DNA of 64,000 bases, from positions 2,356,001 through 2,420,000 of the forward strand of contig OY776497.1 in assembly GCA_963675625.1 (NCBI GenBank), written 5' to 3'. The position numbers and the translations under genes were made by a program. Source of the DNA: F22 sp963675625 (lineage in GTDB: Bacteria > Bacteroidota > Bacteroidia > Bacteroidales > Bacteroidaceae). The notes beneath the pieces were generated by a model that saw nothing but the letters and a program-made list of their open reading frames with translations, ran no database searches and was not told the origin of the DNA. Positions 43,188-51,647 of this stretch are shown in pieces. The first letter of the stretch is position 1; each line of letters starts with the position of its first letter.

Positions 43188-43952
43188 ATGTTAGCAAAGC
43201 GAATAATCCCTTGTTTGGATATTAAAGATGGGCAGACAGTAAAGGGAGTCAATTTTGTTGAATTGCGTGAAGCAGGAGATCCTGTGGAACTAGCAGCAGC
43301 TTATAGTGCTGCTGGAGCTGATGAATTGACCTTCTTAGATATAACTGCTACGCACGAAGGACGAAAGACCTTTGCTCAATTAGTCGAGCGTATAGCATCC
43401 CATATCAGTATACCATTCACCGTGGGTGGGGGTATCCATGAGTTGAGTGACGTAGAGCGCTTATTGGCTGCTGGAGCGGATAAAATTTCTATTAATTCCG
43501 CAGCTATTCGTCGCCCAGAATTGATCAATGAAATTGCTGATCATTTTGGTTCACAGGTGTGTGTGGTTGCGATAGATGCACGGCATGATCCAGAGGGATG
43601 GATGTGTTACTTGAATGGAGGGCGCTTACCTACTGATAAGCGTTTGATGGATTGGGCGCACGAAGCACAAGATAGAGGAGCTGGAGAAATCCTATTTACA
43701 AGTATGGATCACGATGGTGTGAAAACAGGCTATGCTTTGAAAGAACTCAGGGAGTTACATGATACTTTATCTATCCCTGTCATAGCTAGTGGTGGAGCTG
43801 GTACTATGGAGCATTTTGCCGAAGCTTTTGAAGAAGGTGGTGCTGATGCAGCACTTGCGGCAAGTGTTTTTCACTTCGGTGAAATACAAATTCCCGAATT
43901 AAAATCGTACCTTTGTAGCCGTGGTATCGCTGTACGCCAGAATTATAAATAG
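43188..43952 (+). CDS. hisF: Imidazole glycerol phosphate synthase, cyclase subunit
   Basis: HisF uses HisH-derived ammonia to cleave PRFAR into imidazole glycerol phosphate and AICAR. The 254 residues start MLAKRIIPCLDIKDG (Asp11) and include VAIDARHD with Asp130, the second catalytic acid. The ATG at 43188 matches the family start; a longer frame from 43161 is not conserved. It follows hisA after about 50 bp in the same operon. Confidence 0.96.
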   Translation: MLAKRIIPCLDIKDGQTVKGVNFVELREAGDPVELAAAYSAAGADELTFLDITATHEGRKTFAQLVERIASHISIPFTVGGGIHELSDVERLLAAGADKISINSAAIRRPELINEIADHFGSQVCVVAIDARHDPEGWMCYLNGGRLPTDKRLMDWAHEAQDRGAGEILFTSMDHDGVKTGYALKELRELHDTLSIPVIASGGAGTMEHFAEAFEEGGADAALAASVFHFGEIQIPELKSYLCSRGIAVRQNYK

Positions 43953-43994
43953 CGATTCATAGGAATAGAACAAATTCGTTAAAACAAATTGGAA

Positions 43995-44615
43995 ATGCAA
44001 ATAACAATTGATTTTGATAAAATGGATGGACTTGTACCTGCTATTGTACAAGATGCCATTACAGGCAAAGTATTAATGCTGGGCTATATGAATAAAGAGG
44101 CGTATGAAAAAACGCTAGAAATAGGGAAAGTGACATTCTTTAGTAGAAGCAAGCAACGTTTGTGGACTAAAGGTGAAGAGAGTGGCAATGTCTTAGAACT
44201 TGTGTCTATCGCTTCAGATTGCGATAATGATGCACTTCTTGTCAAAGCCAAGCCAGCAGGTCCAGTATGTCATCTTGGTACAGATACTTGTTGGGGGGAA
44301 GTTAATGAGAAGAATCCATTGCTGTTTTTGGAAGAATTACAGAGATTCATAGAAAAACGATATAAAGAACAACCTGAAGGATCATATACGACTAGTTTGT
44401 TTCAAGACGGAATCAATAAGATGGCTCAAAAAGTAGGAGAAGAAGCTGTCGAAATGATTATTGAAGCTACAAATGGAACAAAGGAACGAGTGATTTATGA
44501 AGGATCTGATATGCTTTATCATTTAATTGTGATGTTGACGTCTCAAGGTTTATCTATCGAAGATTTGGCGGATGAACTAGTGACTCGTCATGATCCAACT
44601 TGGAAAAAGCATTAG
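43995..44615 (+). CDS. hisIE: Bifunctional PRA-CH / PRA-PH
   Basis: The two domains carry out the second and third steps of histidine synthesis. The N-terminal HisI cyclohydrolase (about 1-110) has SRSKQRLWTKGEESGN and the zinc-type stretch ASDCDNDALL with CHLGTDTCW. The C-terminal HisE pyrophosphohydrolase (about 115-205) has the helical LFQDGINKMAQKVGEEAVEM. The ATG at 43995 is chosen over a TTG at 43989. The ftsE gene starts 20 bp after the stop. Confidence 0.95.
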   Translation: MQITIDFDKMDGLVPAIVQDAITGKVLMLGYMNKEAYEKTLEIGKVTFFSRSKQRLWTKGEESGNVLELVSIASDCDNDALLVKAKPAGPVCHLGTDTCWGEVNEKNPLLFLEELQRFIEKRYKEQPEGSYTTSLFQDGINKMAQKVGEEAVEMIIEATNGTKERVIYEGSDMLYHLIVMLTSQGLSIEDLADELVTRHDPTWKKH

Positions 44616-44635
44616 AGGATAAAAAATCAAACGAT

Positions 44636-45550
44636 ATGGCAACATCGATAGTACCTTTGATTGAGTATAAAGGAGTTGATTTGAGGCATGATGATTACTT
44701 GGTGGTTGAAAATATAGATTTCGAGCTTTATCCAAGTGATTTTGTTTTCCTCACAGGACGCTCTGGATCGGGGAAAAGCAGTTTCTTAAAAAGCATGTAT
44801 GGTGAAATGGGCATTGATAAAGCTAATGAAGCTAAAGTCCTAGACTACGACATGACGAAAATTAAGATGCGAAAGTTGCCCAAATTACGTCGTAGATTAG
44901 GGATTGTATTTCAAGACTTCCAGTTGTTAACAGACCGCAGTGTGAGTGAGAATCTTAAGTTTGTACTCCGGGCGACAGGATGGAAAAATAAAAAAGAAAT
45001 AGATCGACGTATTGTTGAGGTACTGGAAATGGTTAATCTCAAAACGAAAGGTTTTAAGCTGCCAAACCAGTTGAGTGGAGGTGAACAGCAGCGTGTTGTC
45101 ATTGCACGTGCTATATTGAATAATCCTGAAATTATTTTAGCAGATGAACCTACGGGTAATCTTGACGAAAAGAGTAGTGAAGATGTTATGCGATTATTGC
45201 AGGATATTGCCTCTAGTGGAACGGCTGTTATTATGTCTACGCATGATGACTTTATTATTAAGAGACATCCAGGCAGGGTTATTCAATGTGCTGAAAAATG
45301 CTTTATGGATATTACAGAAACATACCGTAAAGCTGTTGATGATATAACAAAAGAAACATTTGCCACACTTCCCGAAGAAGCAACGCAAACAGAGGTTGTA
45401 GAGCAAAGCGAAATATTTAATGATGTTAGTGTTAGTTCAAATACTAATTTAACTAGTTGTATAGATGAAGTTTTTGAAGAGCTTTTAGCTTCATCCGAAT
45501 CAAAAGAAAAGCCTACATTAATTGAAACGACTGTTTCAGAAAAAGAATAG
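44636..45550 (+). CDS. ftsE: FtsE-type ABC ATPase with a C-terminal extension
   Basis: FtsE is the ATPase of the FtsEX complex, which controls peptidoglycan hydrolysis at division. Walker A is GRSGSGKSS (41-49), the signature is LSGGEQQR (146-153), and Walker B plus D-loop is IILADEPTGNLD (166-177). The core ends near residue 225; a further 80 acidic, Glu/Thr/Ser-rich residues follow, which is not part of the ABC fold. No ftsX is adjacent. It lies 20 bp after hisIE and about 47 bp before lysC, so it is probably co-transcribed with amino-acid genes. Confidence 0.87.
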   Translation: MATSIVPLIEYKGVDLRHDDYLVVENIDFELYPSDFVFLTGRSGSGKSSFLKSMYGEMGIDKANEAKVLDYDMTKIKMRKLPKLRRRLGIVFQDFQLLTDRSVSENLKFVLRATGWKNKKEIDRRIVEVLEMVNLKTKGFKLPNQLSGGEQQRVVIARAILNNPEIILADEPTGNLDEKSSEDVMRLLQDIASSGTAVIMSTHDDFIIKRHPGRVIQCAEKCFMDITETYRKAVDDITKETFATLPEEATQTEVVEQSEIFNDVSVSSNTNLTSCIDEVFEELLASSESKEKPTLIETTVSEKE

Positions 45551-45597
45551 ATAGTGAATTAAAAAATAAACAATATAAAGGTATAGGAGACAATAAG

Positions 45598-46929
45598 ATG
45601 AAAGTAATGAAATTTGGCGGTACATCGGTAGGATCTGTACAGCGCATCCAGGAAGTGGCAAACTTGATTACAGACAGTGATAAAAAAATTGTAGTGCTTT
45701 CGGCTATGTCGGGTACGACGAATACTTTGGTGGAGATTGCTGATTATCTGTATAAAAAGAATCCAGAGGGTGCTAATGAAATCATCAACCAATTAGAAGC
45801 TAAGTATCGTGCAGTTGTTAAGGAATTGTATGATAATGAAGAGCTGGTTATTAAAGCCACTGAAGCCAACAAAGAGATATTTGATACCATTCGTTCTTAT
45901 ACTAAAGATTTGTTTACTTTGTTTGAGGAAAAGGTTATCTTAGCACAAGGTGAATTGATGTCTACTCAAATGATGGCTCACTATCTGCAAGAAAAAGGCG
46001 TGAAGGCAGTATTGCTTCCTGCCCTTGAGTTTATGCGTACAGATAAGAATGCTGAACCAGATCCAGTGTATATTCGTACACACCTCGAACAGCAATTGGC
46101 ATTATTCCCTGATGCAGATATTTATATCACTCAAGGATATATTTGTCGTAATGCGTATGGGGAAATTGATAATTTGCAGCGTGGTGGATCCGACTATACA
46201 GCTTCTTTAATTGGTGCTGCTGTAGATGCTGATGAAATTCAGATTTGGACAGATATTGACGGCATGCATAATAATGACCCTCGTGTAGTAGATGGGACAA
46301 AACCTGTGCGTCATCTTAATTTTGATGAAGCTGCTGAATTGGCTTATTTTGGTGCTAAGATTTTGCATCCTACATGTGTGCAACCAGCTAAGTATGCCAA
46401 TATTCCTGTGCGTCTTTTGAATACAATGGATCCTAGTGCTCCTGGTACATTAATCTCTAATGATACTGAATTGGCTAAAATCAAAGCTGTGGCAGCCAAA
46501 GATGATATTACTGCTATACGTATCAAATCTAGTCGTATGCTTTTGGCTCATGGCTTCATGCGTAAAGTGTTTGAGATATTCGAAAGTCACGAAACATCTG
46601 TAGATATGGTGTGTACTAGTGAAGTTGGAGTATCGGTTACTATTGATAACACCAAGAATTTAAATAACATCTTGAATGATCTTAAGATGTATGGTACAGT
46701 TACTGTAGATGAAGATATGTGTATCCTCTGCGTGGTGGGTGATCTACAATGGCAAAATGTGGGCTTTGAGTCTGCTGTTGTGGCTGCTATGCGTGATGTA
46801 CCAGTACGTATGATTTCATATGGTGGCAGTAATTATAATATTTCATTCTTAGTACGTGAAGCAGACAAGAAAATGGCTCTTCAAGCGCTAAGTAATGCAC
46901 TCTTTATTGGACATGAGGTGAAGGATTAG
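45598..46929 (+). CDS. lysC: Aspartate kinase
   Basis: Aspartate kinase phosphorylates aspartate at the head of the lysine, threonine and methionine pathways. The 443 residues open with MKVMKFGGTSVGS, the kinase signature, and have the DYTASLIG and IWTDIDG catalytic segments. Two ACT-type regulatory domains follow (about 300-440), suggesting feedback control by lysine or threonine. It is the monofunctional form, with no homoserine dehydrogenase fused. lysA follows after 7 bp, which fits a lysine/diaminopimelate unit. Confidence 0.95.
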   Translation: MKVMKFGGTSVGSVQRIQEVANLITDSDKKIVVLSAMSGTTNTLVEIADYLYKKNPEGANEIINQLEAKYRAVVKELYDNEELVIKATEANKEIFDTIRSYTKDLFTLFEEKVILAQGELMSTQMMAHYLQEKGVKAVLLPALEFMRTDKNAEPDPVYIRTHLEQQLALFPDADIYITQGYICRNAYGEIDNLQRGGSDYTASLIGAAVDADEIQIWTDIDGMHNNDPRVVDGTKPVRHLNFDEAAELAYFGAKILHPTCVQPAKYANIPVRLLNTMDPSAPGTLISNDTELAKIKAVAAKDDITAIRIKSSRMLLAHGFMRKVFEIFESHETSVDMVCTSEVGVSVTIDNTKNLNNILNDLKMYGTVTVDEDMCILCVVGDLQWQNVGFESAVVAAMRDVPVRMISYGGSNYNISFLVREADKKMALQALSNALFIGHEVKD

Positions 46930-46936
46930 CCACATT

Positions 46937-48124
46937 ATGAAGAGTTTGATAAATAAGATAAGTATGACAAATTTTCCTGTAGAACAATTACGTGCTTTAC
47001 GCACACCATTCTATTATTATGATATGAATCTTCTTCAACAGACTATAGATGCTGTGAAAGAAGGTATAAAAGATAAGCCTAATTACCATGTGCATTATGC
47101 TGTGAAGGCAAATGCCAATCCTCGTGTGTTGAAACTAATTGCTGAAAATGGTTTTGGAACGGATAGTGTGAGTGGTGGAGAAATCCACGCTGCATTAGAA
47201 GCAGGTGTGCCTGCCCATCAGATTGTATTTGCTGGTGTAGGTAAAGCTGATTGGGAAATAGAATTAGGAATTGCCTCTGATATCTATTGTTTCAATGTAG
47301 AGTCAGTGCCAGAGTTGGAAGTTATCAATCAATTGGCTCAAAAGGCTGATAAGAAAGTGCGTGTGGCTTTTCGTATCAATCCTGAAGTAGATGCACATAC
47401 ACATGCTAATATAACAACAGGATTGGCTGAAAACAAGTTTGGTATTGCCATGCAAGACATGCTTCCTGTGTTTCAAATAGCTAGTCGCATGAGTCATATT
47501 GAAGTGATTGGATTACACTTTCATATCGGTTCTCAAATTACCACGACTGAACCTTTCAAGGCTTTAGCTTTGCGTGTTAATGAGTTGCAGCAAGAATTGG
47601 CTGTGGCTGGTTTCCATGTACAAGATATCAATGTGGGGGGGGGATTAGGCATTGATTATATATTGCCTGATTCAAATCCGATCCCAGATTTTAAAGCGTA
47701 CTTCGATACATTTGCTGCGCATCTTGACTTGTGTGAGGATCAACACGTGCATTGTGAATTGGGGCGTAGTATCGTAGGACAGTGTGGAACAATGATTAGT
47801 AAATGTTTGTATTTAAAGGAGGGGGTAAATCGTAAGTTTGCTATTTTAGATGCAGGATTTACTGAATTGATGCGTCCTGCTTTATACCAAGCAGTCCATG
47901 TGGCTCAAAATATAACTTCTCCAGATGCTCCAATGAGTACAGTAGATATTGTGGGACCTATCTGTGAGTCTAGTGATGTCTTTGAAAAGGGAGCAAGTAT
48001 CCCACTGCCTAAACGAGGAGATTTGATCGCTTTCAGAAGTGCTGGCGCTTATGGTGAAATAATGGCATCTACGTATAATTGTCGTACGTTGCCTATAGCT
48101 TACTATTCTACTGATTTTGACTAA
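46937..48124 (+). CDS. lysA: Diaminopimelate decarboxylase
   Basis: LysA makes lysine from meso-diaminopimelate with PLP. Lys57 in HYAVKANANP is the expected Schiff-base residue; VSGGEIHAALEAGV, GLHFHIGSQ and VGPICESSDVFEKG are the other signatures. Length is 395 residues from 46937; an in-frame ATG at 46964 (MTNFPVEQLR) may be the real start and better matches relatives. A run of nine G at 47635-47643 lies in the codons for VGGGLG. It overlaps no neighbour and ends before a terminator. Confidence 0.94.
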   Translation: MKSLINKISMTNFPVEQLRALRTPFYYYDMNLLQQTIDAVKEGIKDKPNYHVHYAVKANANPRVLKLIAENGFGTDSVSGGEIHAALEAGVPAHQIVFAGVGKADWEIELGIASDIYCFNVESVPELEVINQLAQKADKKVRVAFRINPEVDAHTHANITTGLAENKFGIAMQDMLPVFQIASRMSHIEVIGLHFHIGSQITTTEPFKALALRVNELQQELAVAGFHVQDINVGGGLGIDYILPDSNPIPDFKAYFDTFAAHLDLCEDQHVHCELGRSIVGQCGTMISKCLYLKEGVNRKFAILDAGFTELMRPALYQAVHVAQNITSPDAPMSTVDIVGPICESSDVFEKGASIPLPKRGDLIAFRSAGAYGEIMASTYNCRTLPIAYYSTDFD

Positions 48125-48148
48125 TTCGAAACGATATAATTGATAAGT

Positions 48149-48188
48149 GGTGTCCAGACTTCATCTGAAGTTTGGACTCCCGTTTTTT
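48149..48188 (+). terminator. Terminator of the his-ftsE-lysC-lysA run
   Basis: A 12-bp stem (48152-48163 with 48166-48177, one G-U pair) is followed a few bases later by a six-T run (48183-48188). Confidence 0.82.
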
Positions 48189-48210
48189 CTAGTACCTAAC
48201 ATCATTTATC

Positions 48211-49110
48211 ATGGAAGATAAAAGAACCATTCGTGTTGCTCTTGTTCAACAGCATAATGTTGATAGCGTAACGAGTAACCGAATCACTATGTTGCGACAA
48301 ATAGAAGCTGCTGCATCACAAGGGGCTCAATTGGTTGTCTTGCAAGAATTACATAATAGTTTATACTTCTGCCAAACAGAGAACGTTGACTTTTTTGATC
48401 TGGCTGAAGAAATTCCTGAAGGTCCTTCTTGTAAGGTCTATTCGGATGCAGCTAGAGATAATCATGTGGTCCTTGTCGTTTCTCTTTTTGAGCGACGAGC
48501 TGCTGGATTATATCATAACACTGCTGTTGTCTTTGATACAGATGGAAGTATTGCTGGGGTGTATCGTAAGATGCATATTCCTGATGATCCTGCTTACTAT
48601 GAGAAATTCTATTTTACACCTGGCGATCTTGGATTTGAGCCTATTGACACTTCCATTGGACGCTTGGGGGTACTCGTTTGTTGGGATCAATGGTATCCCG
48701 AAGCTGCACGTTTGATGGCTATGAAAGGGGCCGAAATACTAATTTATCCTACGGCGATCGGATGGGATAGTCGAGATGATAAAGAAGAACAACTACGCCA
48801 AGTCAATGCTTGGATTACAGTACAGCGTGGTCATGCTGTGGCCAATGGTATCCCAGTTGTAACTGTTAATAGAACGGGATATGAACCAGACCCATCTGGA
48901 GTCACTGGTGGCATCTTATTTTGGGGATCAAGTTTTGTAGCTGGGCCTCAGGGTGAGTTGTTGGTGCAAGCTACACAAGATAAAGATCAGTTGATTGTGC
49001 AAGATGTTGATATGACACGCAGTGAGCAAGTGCGTCGTTGGTGGCCTTTTTTACGCGATAGACGCATTGATGCTTATGAAGGAATAGGTAAGCGTTTTTT
49101 GCTGAAGTAA
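48211..49110 (+). CDS. aguB: N-carbamoylputrescine amidase-like carbon-nitrogen hydrolase
   Basis: AguB hydrolyses N-carbamoylputrescine to putrescine, completing the agmatine route to polyamines. The nitrilase triad is visible: Glu46 (LQELHNS), Lys120 (YRKMHIPDDP) and Cys157 (VCWDQWYPE). The 299 residues and the C-terminal RRWWPFLRDRRIDAY match AguB. Agmatine deiminase (aguA), usually next door, is not adjacent here. The gene follows a terminator, so it has its own control. Confidence 0.92.
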   Translation: MEDKRTIRVALVQQHNVDSVTSNRITMLRQIEAAASQGAQLVVLQELHNSLYFCQTENVDFFDLAEEIPEGPSCKVYSDAARDNHVVLVVSLFERRAAGLYHNTAVVFDTDGSIAGVYRKMHIPDDPAYYEKFYFTPGDLGFEPIDTSIGRLGVLVCWDQWYPEAARLMAMKGAEILIYPTAIGWDSRDDKEEQLRQVNAWITVQRGHAVANGIPVVTVNRTGYEPDPSGVTGGILFWGSSFVAGPQGELLVQATQDKDQLIVQDVDMTRSEQVRRWWPFLRDRRIDAYEGIGKRFLLK

Positions 49111-49133
49111 CGTCCAAAAAAGAAGTCTATAAA

Positions 49134-49165
49134 TTTGGGCACTTCCTTCAATGTGCTTATCTTTG
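49134..49165 (+). promoter_or_regulatory. Promoter of ugd
   Basis: TTTG at 49134-49137, 20 bp, then TATCTTTG at 49158-49165: a perfect consensus. The leader to the ATG at 49268 is about 95 nt. Confidence 0.75.
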
Positions 49166-49197
49166 TGTCGTTTGCTGGTCCTATTTACGATCAGTAA

Positions 49198-49230
49198 CTA
49201 GTTACTCTTAGTATTTATATAAGAGTCTAG
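49198..49230 (+). repeat. Hairpin in the ugd leader
   Basis: CTAG and ACTCTTA (49198-49201, 49204-49210) pair with TAAGAGT and CTAG (49220-49230) around a 9-nt loop, with two unpaired T residues. It lies inside the predicted 5' leader and might affect mRNA stability or translation; no known riboswitch is apparent. Confidence 0.5.
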
Positions 49231-49267
49231 TACTCATAATTAAATGAATCATTAACCAATTTTTGAT

Positions 49268-50587
49268 ATGAATATAGCAGTAGTAGGTACAGGTTATGTA
49301 GGCCTTGTGAGTGGTACGTGTTTTGCCGAAATGGGAGTCAATGTAACTTGTGTTGATGTGGATAAGAAGAAAATTGAAAATCTTCAGAATGGCATTATGC
49401 CCATCTACGAACCAGGTCTGGATGAAATGGTCACTCGCAATCATCGTGAAGGTCGACTTCAGTTTACTACCGATTTAAAGAGTGTACTTGATGATGTGGA
49501 GGTTGTCTTTAGTGCGGTAGGTACTCCTCCAGACGAGGATGGTAGTGCTGATTTAAAATATGTACTTGAAGTGGCACGCACTATTGGCCGTTACATGTCA
49601 AATTACAAGGTATTGGTCACTAAAAGTACTGTTCCTGTAGGCACTGCAAAGAAAGTAAAAGCTGCTATTCAAGAAGAATTGGATAAGCGTGGCGTAGATA
49701 TTCCTTTTGATGTTGCGTCTAATCCTGAGTTTTTAAAGGAAGGGGCTGCAATCTCCGATTTCATGTCTCCAGACCGTGTGGTTGTTGGGGTTGAAAGCGA
49801 AAAAGCACGCAAGTTGATGGAAAAATTGTATCGTCCGATGCTTATAAATAATTTCCGAGTTATTTTTACTGATATTCCTTCAGCAGAAATGATAAAATAT
49901 GCAGCCAATTCTATGTTAGCTACACGTATCAGCTTCATGAATGATATCGCAAATTTATGTGAGTTGGTTGGTGCTGATGTCAATATGGTACGTAAGGGTA
50001 TTGGTAGTGATACACGTATTGGTCGTAAGTTCTTATACCCTGGTTGTGGATATGGTGGGTCATGTTTCCCTAAAGATGTGAAGGCATTGATCAAAACAGC
50101 CGAACAAAACGGGTACAATATGCGAGTATTGAATGCAGTCGAGGATGTAAACGAGCATCAAAAGCACGTCTTGTTTAAGAAGCTTTCAGATAAATATGAT
50201 GGTGATTTAAAAGGTAAAAAAATAGCTATATGGGGACTGAGTTTCAAACCTGAAACGGATGATATGCGTGAAGCGACTGCCTTGGTTACTATTGATTTGT
50301 TAAAGAAAGCTGGTTGTGCAGTACGAGTATTTGACCCAATTGCGATGGAAGAATGTCAACGCCGTATTGGAGATGTTGTTGAGTATGCAGCAGATATGTA
50401 TGATGCTGTACTAGAAGCGGATGCCTTATTATTGATTACTGAATGGAAGCAATTTCGTATGCCTTCATGGGGTGTTATGAAGAAGGCCATGAATAATCCT
50501 TTGATTATCGATGGACGAAATATTTATGAACCATCCGAAGTTAAAGAAGCTGGTTTTGAGTATGACTGTATAGGTCGTATCAACTAA
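49268..50587 (+). CDS. ugd: UDP-glucose 6-dehydrogenase
   Basis: This NAD-dependent enzyme oxidises UDP-glucose to UDP-glucuronate for capsule or surface polysaccharide. The Rossmann start MNIAVVGTGYVGLVSG, the central EMIKYAANSMLATR (Lys210) and the catalytic Cys266 (GGSCFPKD) are all present. The 439 residues match the family. A small HAD phosphatase gene follows after 17 bp, so the two may be co-transcribed. Confidence 0.95.
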   Translation: MNIAVVGTGYVGLVSGTCFAEMGVNVTCVDVDKKKIENLQNGIMPIYEPGLDEMVTRNHREGRLQFTTDLKSVLDDVEVVFSAVGTPPDEDGSADLKYVLEVARTIGRYMSNYKVLVTKSTVPVGTAKKVKAAIQEELDKRGVDIPFDVASNPEFLKEGAAISDFMSPDRVVVGVESEKARKLMEKLYRPMLINNFRVIFTDIPSAEMIKYAANSMLATRISFMNDIANLCELVGADVNMVRKGIGSDTRIGRKFLYPGCGYGGSCFPKDVKALIKTAEQNGYNMRVLNAVEDVNEHQKHVLFKKLSDKYDGDLKGKKIAIWGLSFKPETDDMREATALVTIDLLKKAGCAVRVFDPIAMEECQRRIGDVVEYAADMYDAVLEADALLLITEWKQFRMPSWGVMKKAMNNPLIIDGRNIYEPSEVKEAGFEYDCIGRIN

Positions 50588-50604
50588 TATTATTTGATTG
50601 CTGT

Positions 50605-51021
50605 ATGAAGATTGCTGTTGATTTTGACGGAACTATAGTGGTTGATGCTTATCCAGAAATCGGTCAAGAGCGTCCATTTGCCATTCAAACATTGAAAATG
50701 CTTCATAGTGATGGACATGAGCTGATACTTTGGACTGTGCGTGAAGGAAGACGTCTTAAGGAGGCCGTGGAATGGTGTCGTGAACGAGGCGTTGAGTTTT
50801 ATGCTATTAATAGAGACTTTCCAGAGGAAGACGTACAAATGAAAACATTTTCTAGAAAGATTAAGGCAGATTTATTTATTGATGACCGGAATATAGGAGG
50901 CCCCATTCAGTGGGGAGAAATTTATAATATGGTTAAAAGTAATCGTGTGTATAGTAGACCTGAAACTTTGACATTGGAAGAGGAAACACCTAAGAAGAAG
51001 AGACGTTTCGGTTGGTTTTAG
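50605..51021 (+). CDS. Small HAD-type phosphatase (BT0820-like)
   Basis: A 138-residue cytoplasmic HAD-superfamily protein with no cap domain. Motif I is DFDGTI (7-12, nucleophile Asp7) and LFIDDRNIGG near residue 92 carries the acidic motif. It resembles the BT0820 group of Bacteroidetes phosphatases; the substrate is unknown. The C-terminus ends in a basic tail (PKKKRRFGWF). It is downstream of ugd and may share its transcript. Confidence 0.82.
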   Translation: MKIAVDFDGTIVVDAYPEIGQERPFAIQTLKMLHSDGHELILWTVREGRRLKEAVEWCRERGVEFYAINRDFPEEDVQMKTFSRKIKADLFIDDRNIGGPIQWGEIYNMVKSNRVYSRPETLTLEEETPKKKRRFGWF

Positions 51022-51058
51022 TTTTCTGTAATCTGATCTATATAGCAATTCTTACAAT

Positions 51059-51094
51059 AAAAGGACATGGCAATTTAAGTTACCATGTCCTTTT
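51059..51094 (+). terminator. Terminator after the HAD gene
   Basis: A perfect 12-bp stem (51059-51070 with 51083-51094) has a 12-nt loop, followed by ATTATTTTA. Confidence 0.85.
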
Positions 51095-51228
51095 ATTATT
51101 TTAGTTTTACTGTAAGACTTATTTTTCGCATATGGGATGCATCTCTAAAAGCTTGCGCGGAATATAAAGCATAAAGATTGTCTTTAAAGTCTAGTAATAT
51201 AGCCGACGGATTCAATAATTACGCAACA

Positions 51229-51320
51229 CCCTTTGCCAGCCTCGATTCAAACGTTTGGTCCCATCGATTCAAGCGTTTGAATCGATGGGACCAAGCGTTT
51301 GAATCGACACGCACAAAGGG
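51229..51320. repeat. 92-nt long hairpin built from repeated CGATTCAA units
   Basis: Two 31-nt arms (51242-51272 and 51277-51307) are reverse complements except for one G-T pair, with loop GCGT. CCCTTTG (51229-51235) and CAAAGGG (51314-51320) extend the same hairpin in exact register after a symmetric 6-by-6 internal loop. The unit TCGATTCAA recurs four times, two per strand. It lies between the HAD gene and nagB. There is no T-run, so it is not a normal terminator. An ORF through it (51178-51360) is a by-product of the repeat. Confidence 0.9.
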
Positions 51321-51360
51321 AACAAAGCATTTACTAAAGTATATCTCCCCAAAAACGTAG

Positions 51361-51538
51361 TAGTAATAAAAGAAAAGAAGACGTATAAGATCTACTTTTT
51401 ACACGTACTCTTTACATTTTGTCGTGTTAGTAAATGGACGGGTTATTGTTACTTTAAAGTAAGTGTGCTCCTAAAATAGGGGTGTACTATAGTAGTAATG
51501 ACTACATCTATCCACTAGCTGTATTGCGTAGATGAAAG
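51361..51538. other. Remaining nagB upstream region
   Basis: No gene is seen here. It holds short inverted repeats: the perfect 14-bp palindrome TTACTTTAAAGTAA (51449-51462), a small stem CTCCTA/TAGGGG near 51468-51482, and GTAGT/ACTAC near 51493. I cannot give them a role. Confidence 0.4.
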
Positions 51539-51553
51539 TCGGATTAGCATATA
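51539..51553 (+). promoter_or_regulatory. Shared upstream motif, nagB copy
   Basis: TCGGATTAGCATATA matches the motif of the GH130 and susC promoters at its first 10 bases. It starts 68 bp before the nagB -7 box, against exactly 67 bp in the other two, a likely activator position. Confidence 0.55.
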
Positions 51554-51583
51554 ATATATGATAATTGAAATAGTGTTTGCCTC

Positions 51584-51614
51584 TTGGATTAAGTAGAGGA
51601 ACCAGCTATCTTTG
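51584..51614 (+). promoter_or_regulatory. Promoter of nagB
   Basis: TTG at 51584-51586, 20 bp, then TATCTTTG at 51607-51614. A TTG at 51612 that would lengthen nagB lies inside the -7 box. Confidence 0.65.
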
Positions 51615-51647
51615 TCACATAATTGTAACCTTTTAATTGATTGGCGT

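Noticed and set aside
51178..51360. A 60-codon frame across the long hairpin
   Set aside because: Its residues only reflect the repeated palindrome (KRLNRWDQAF-type runs); the start has no promoter.
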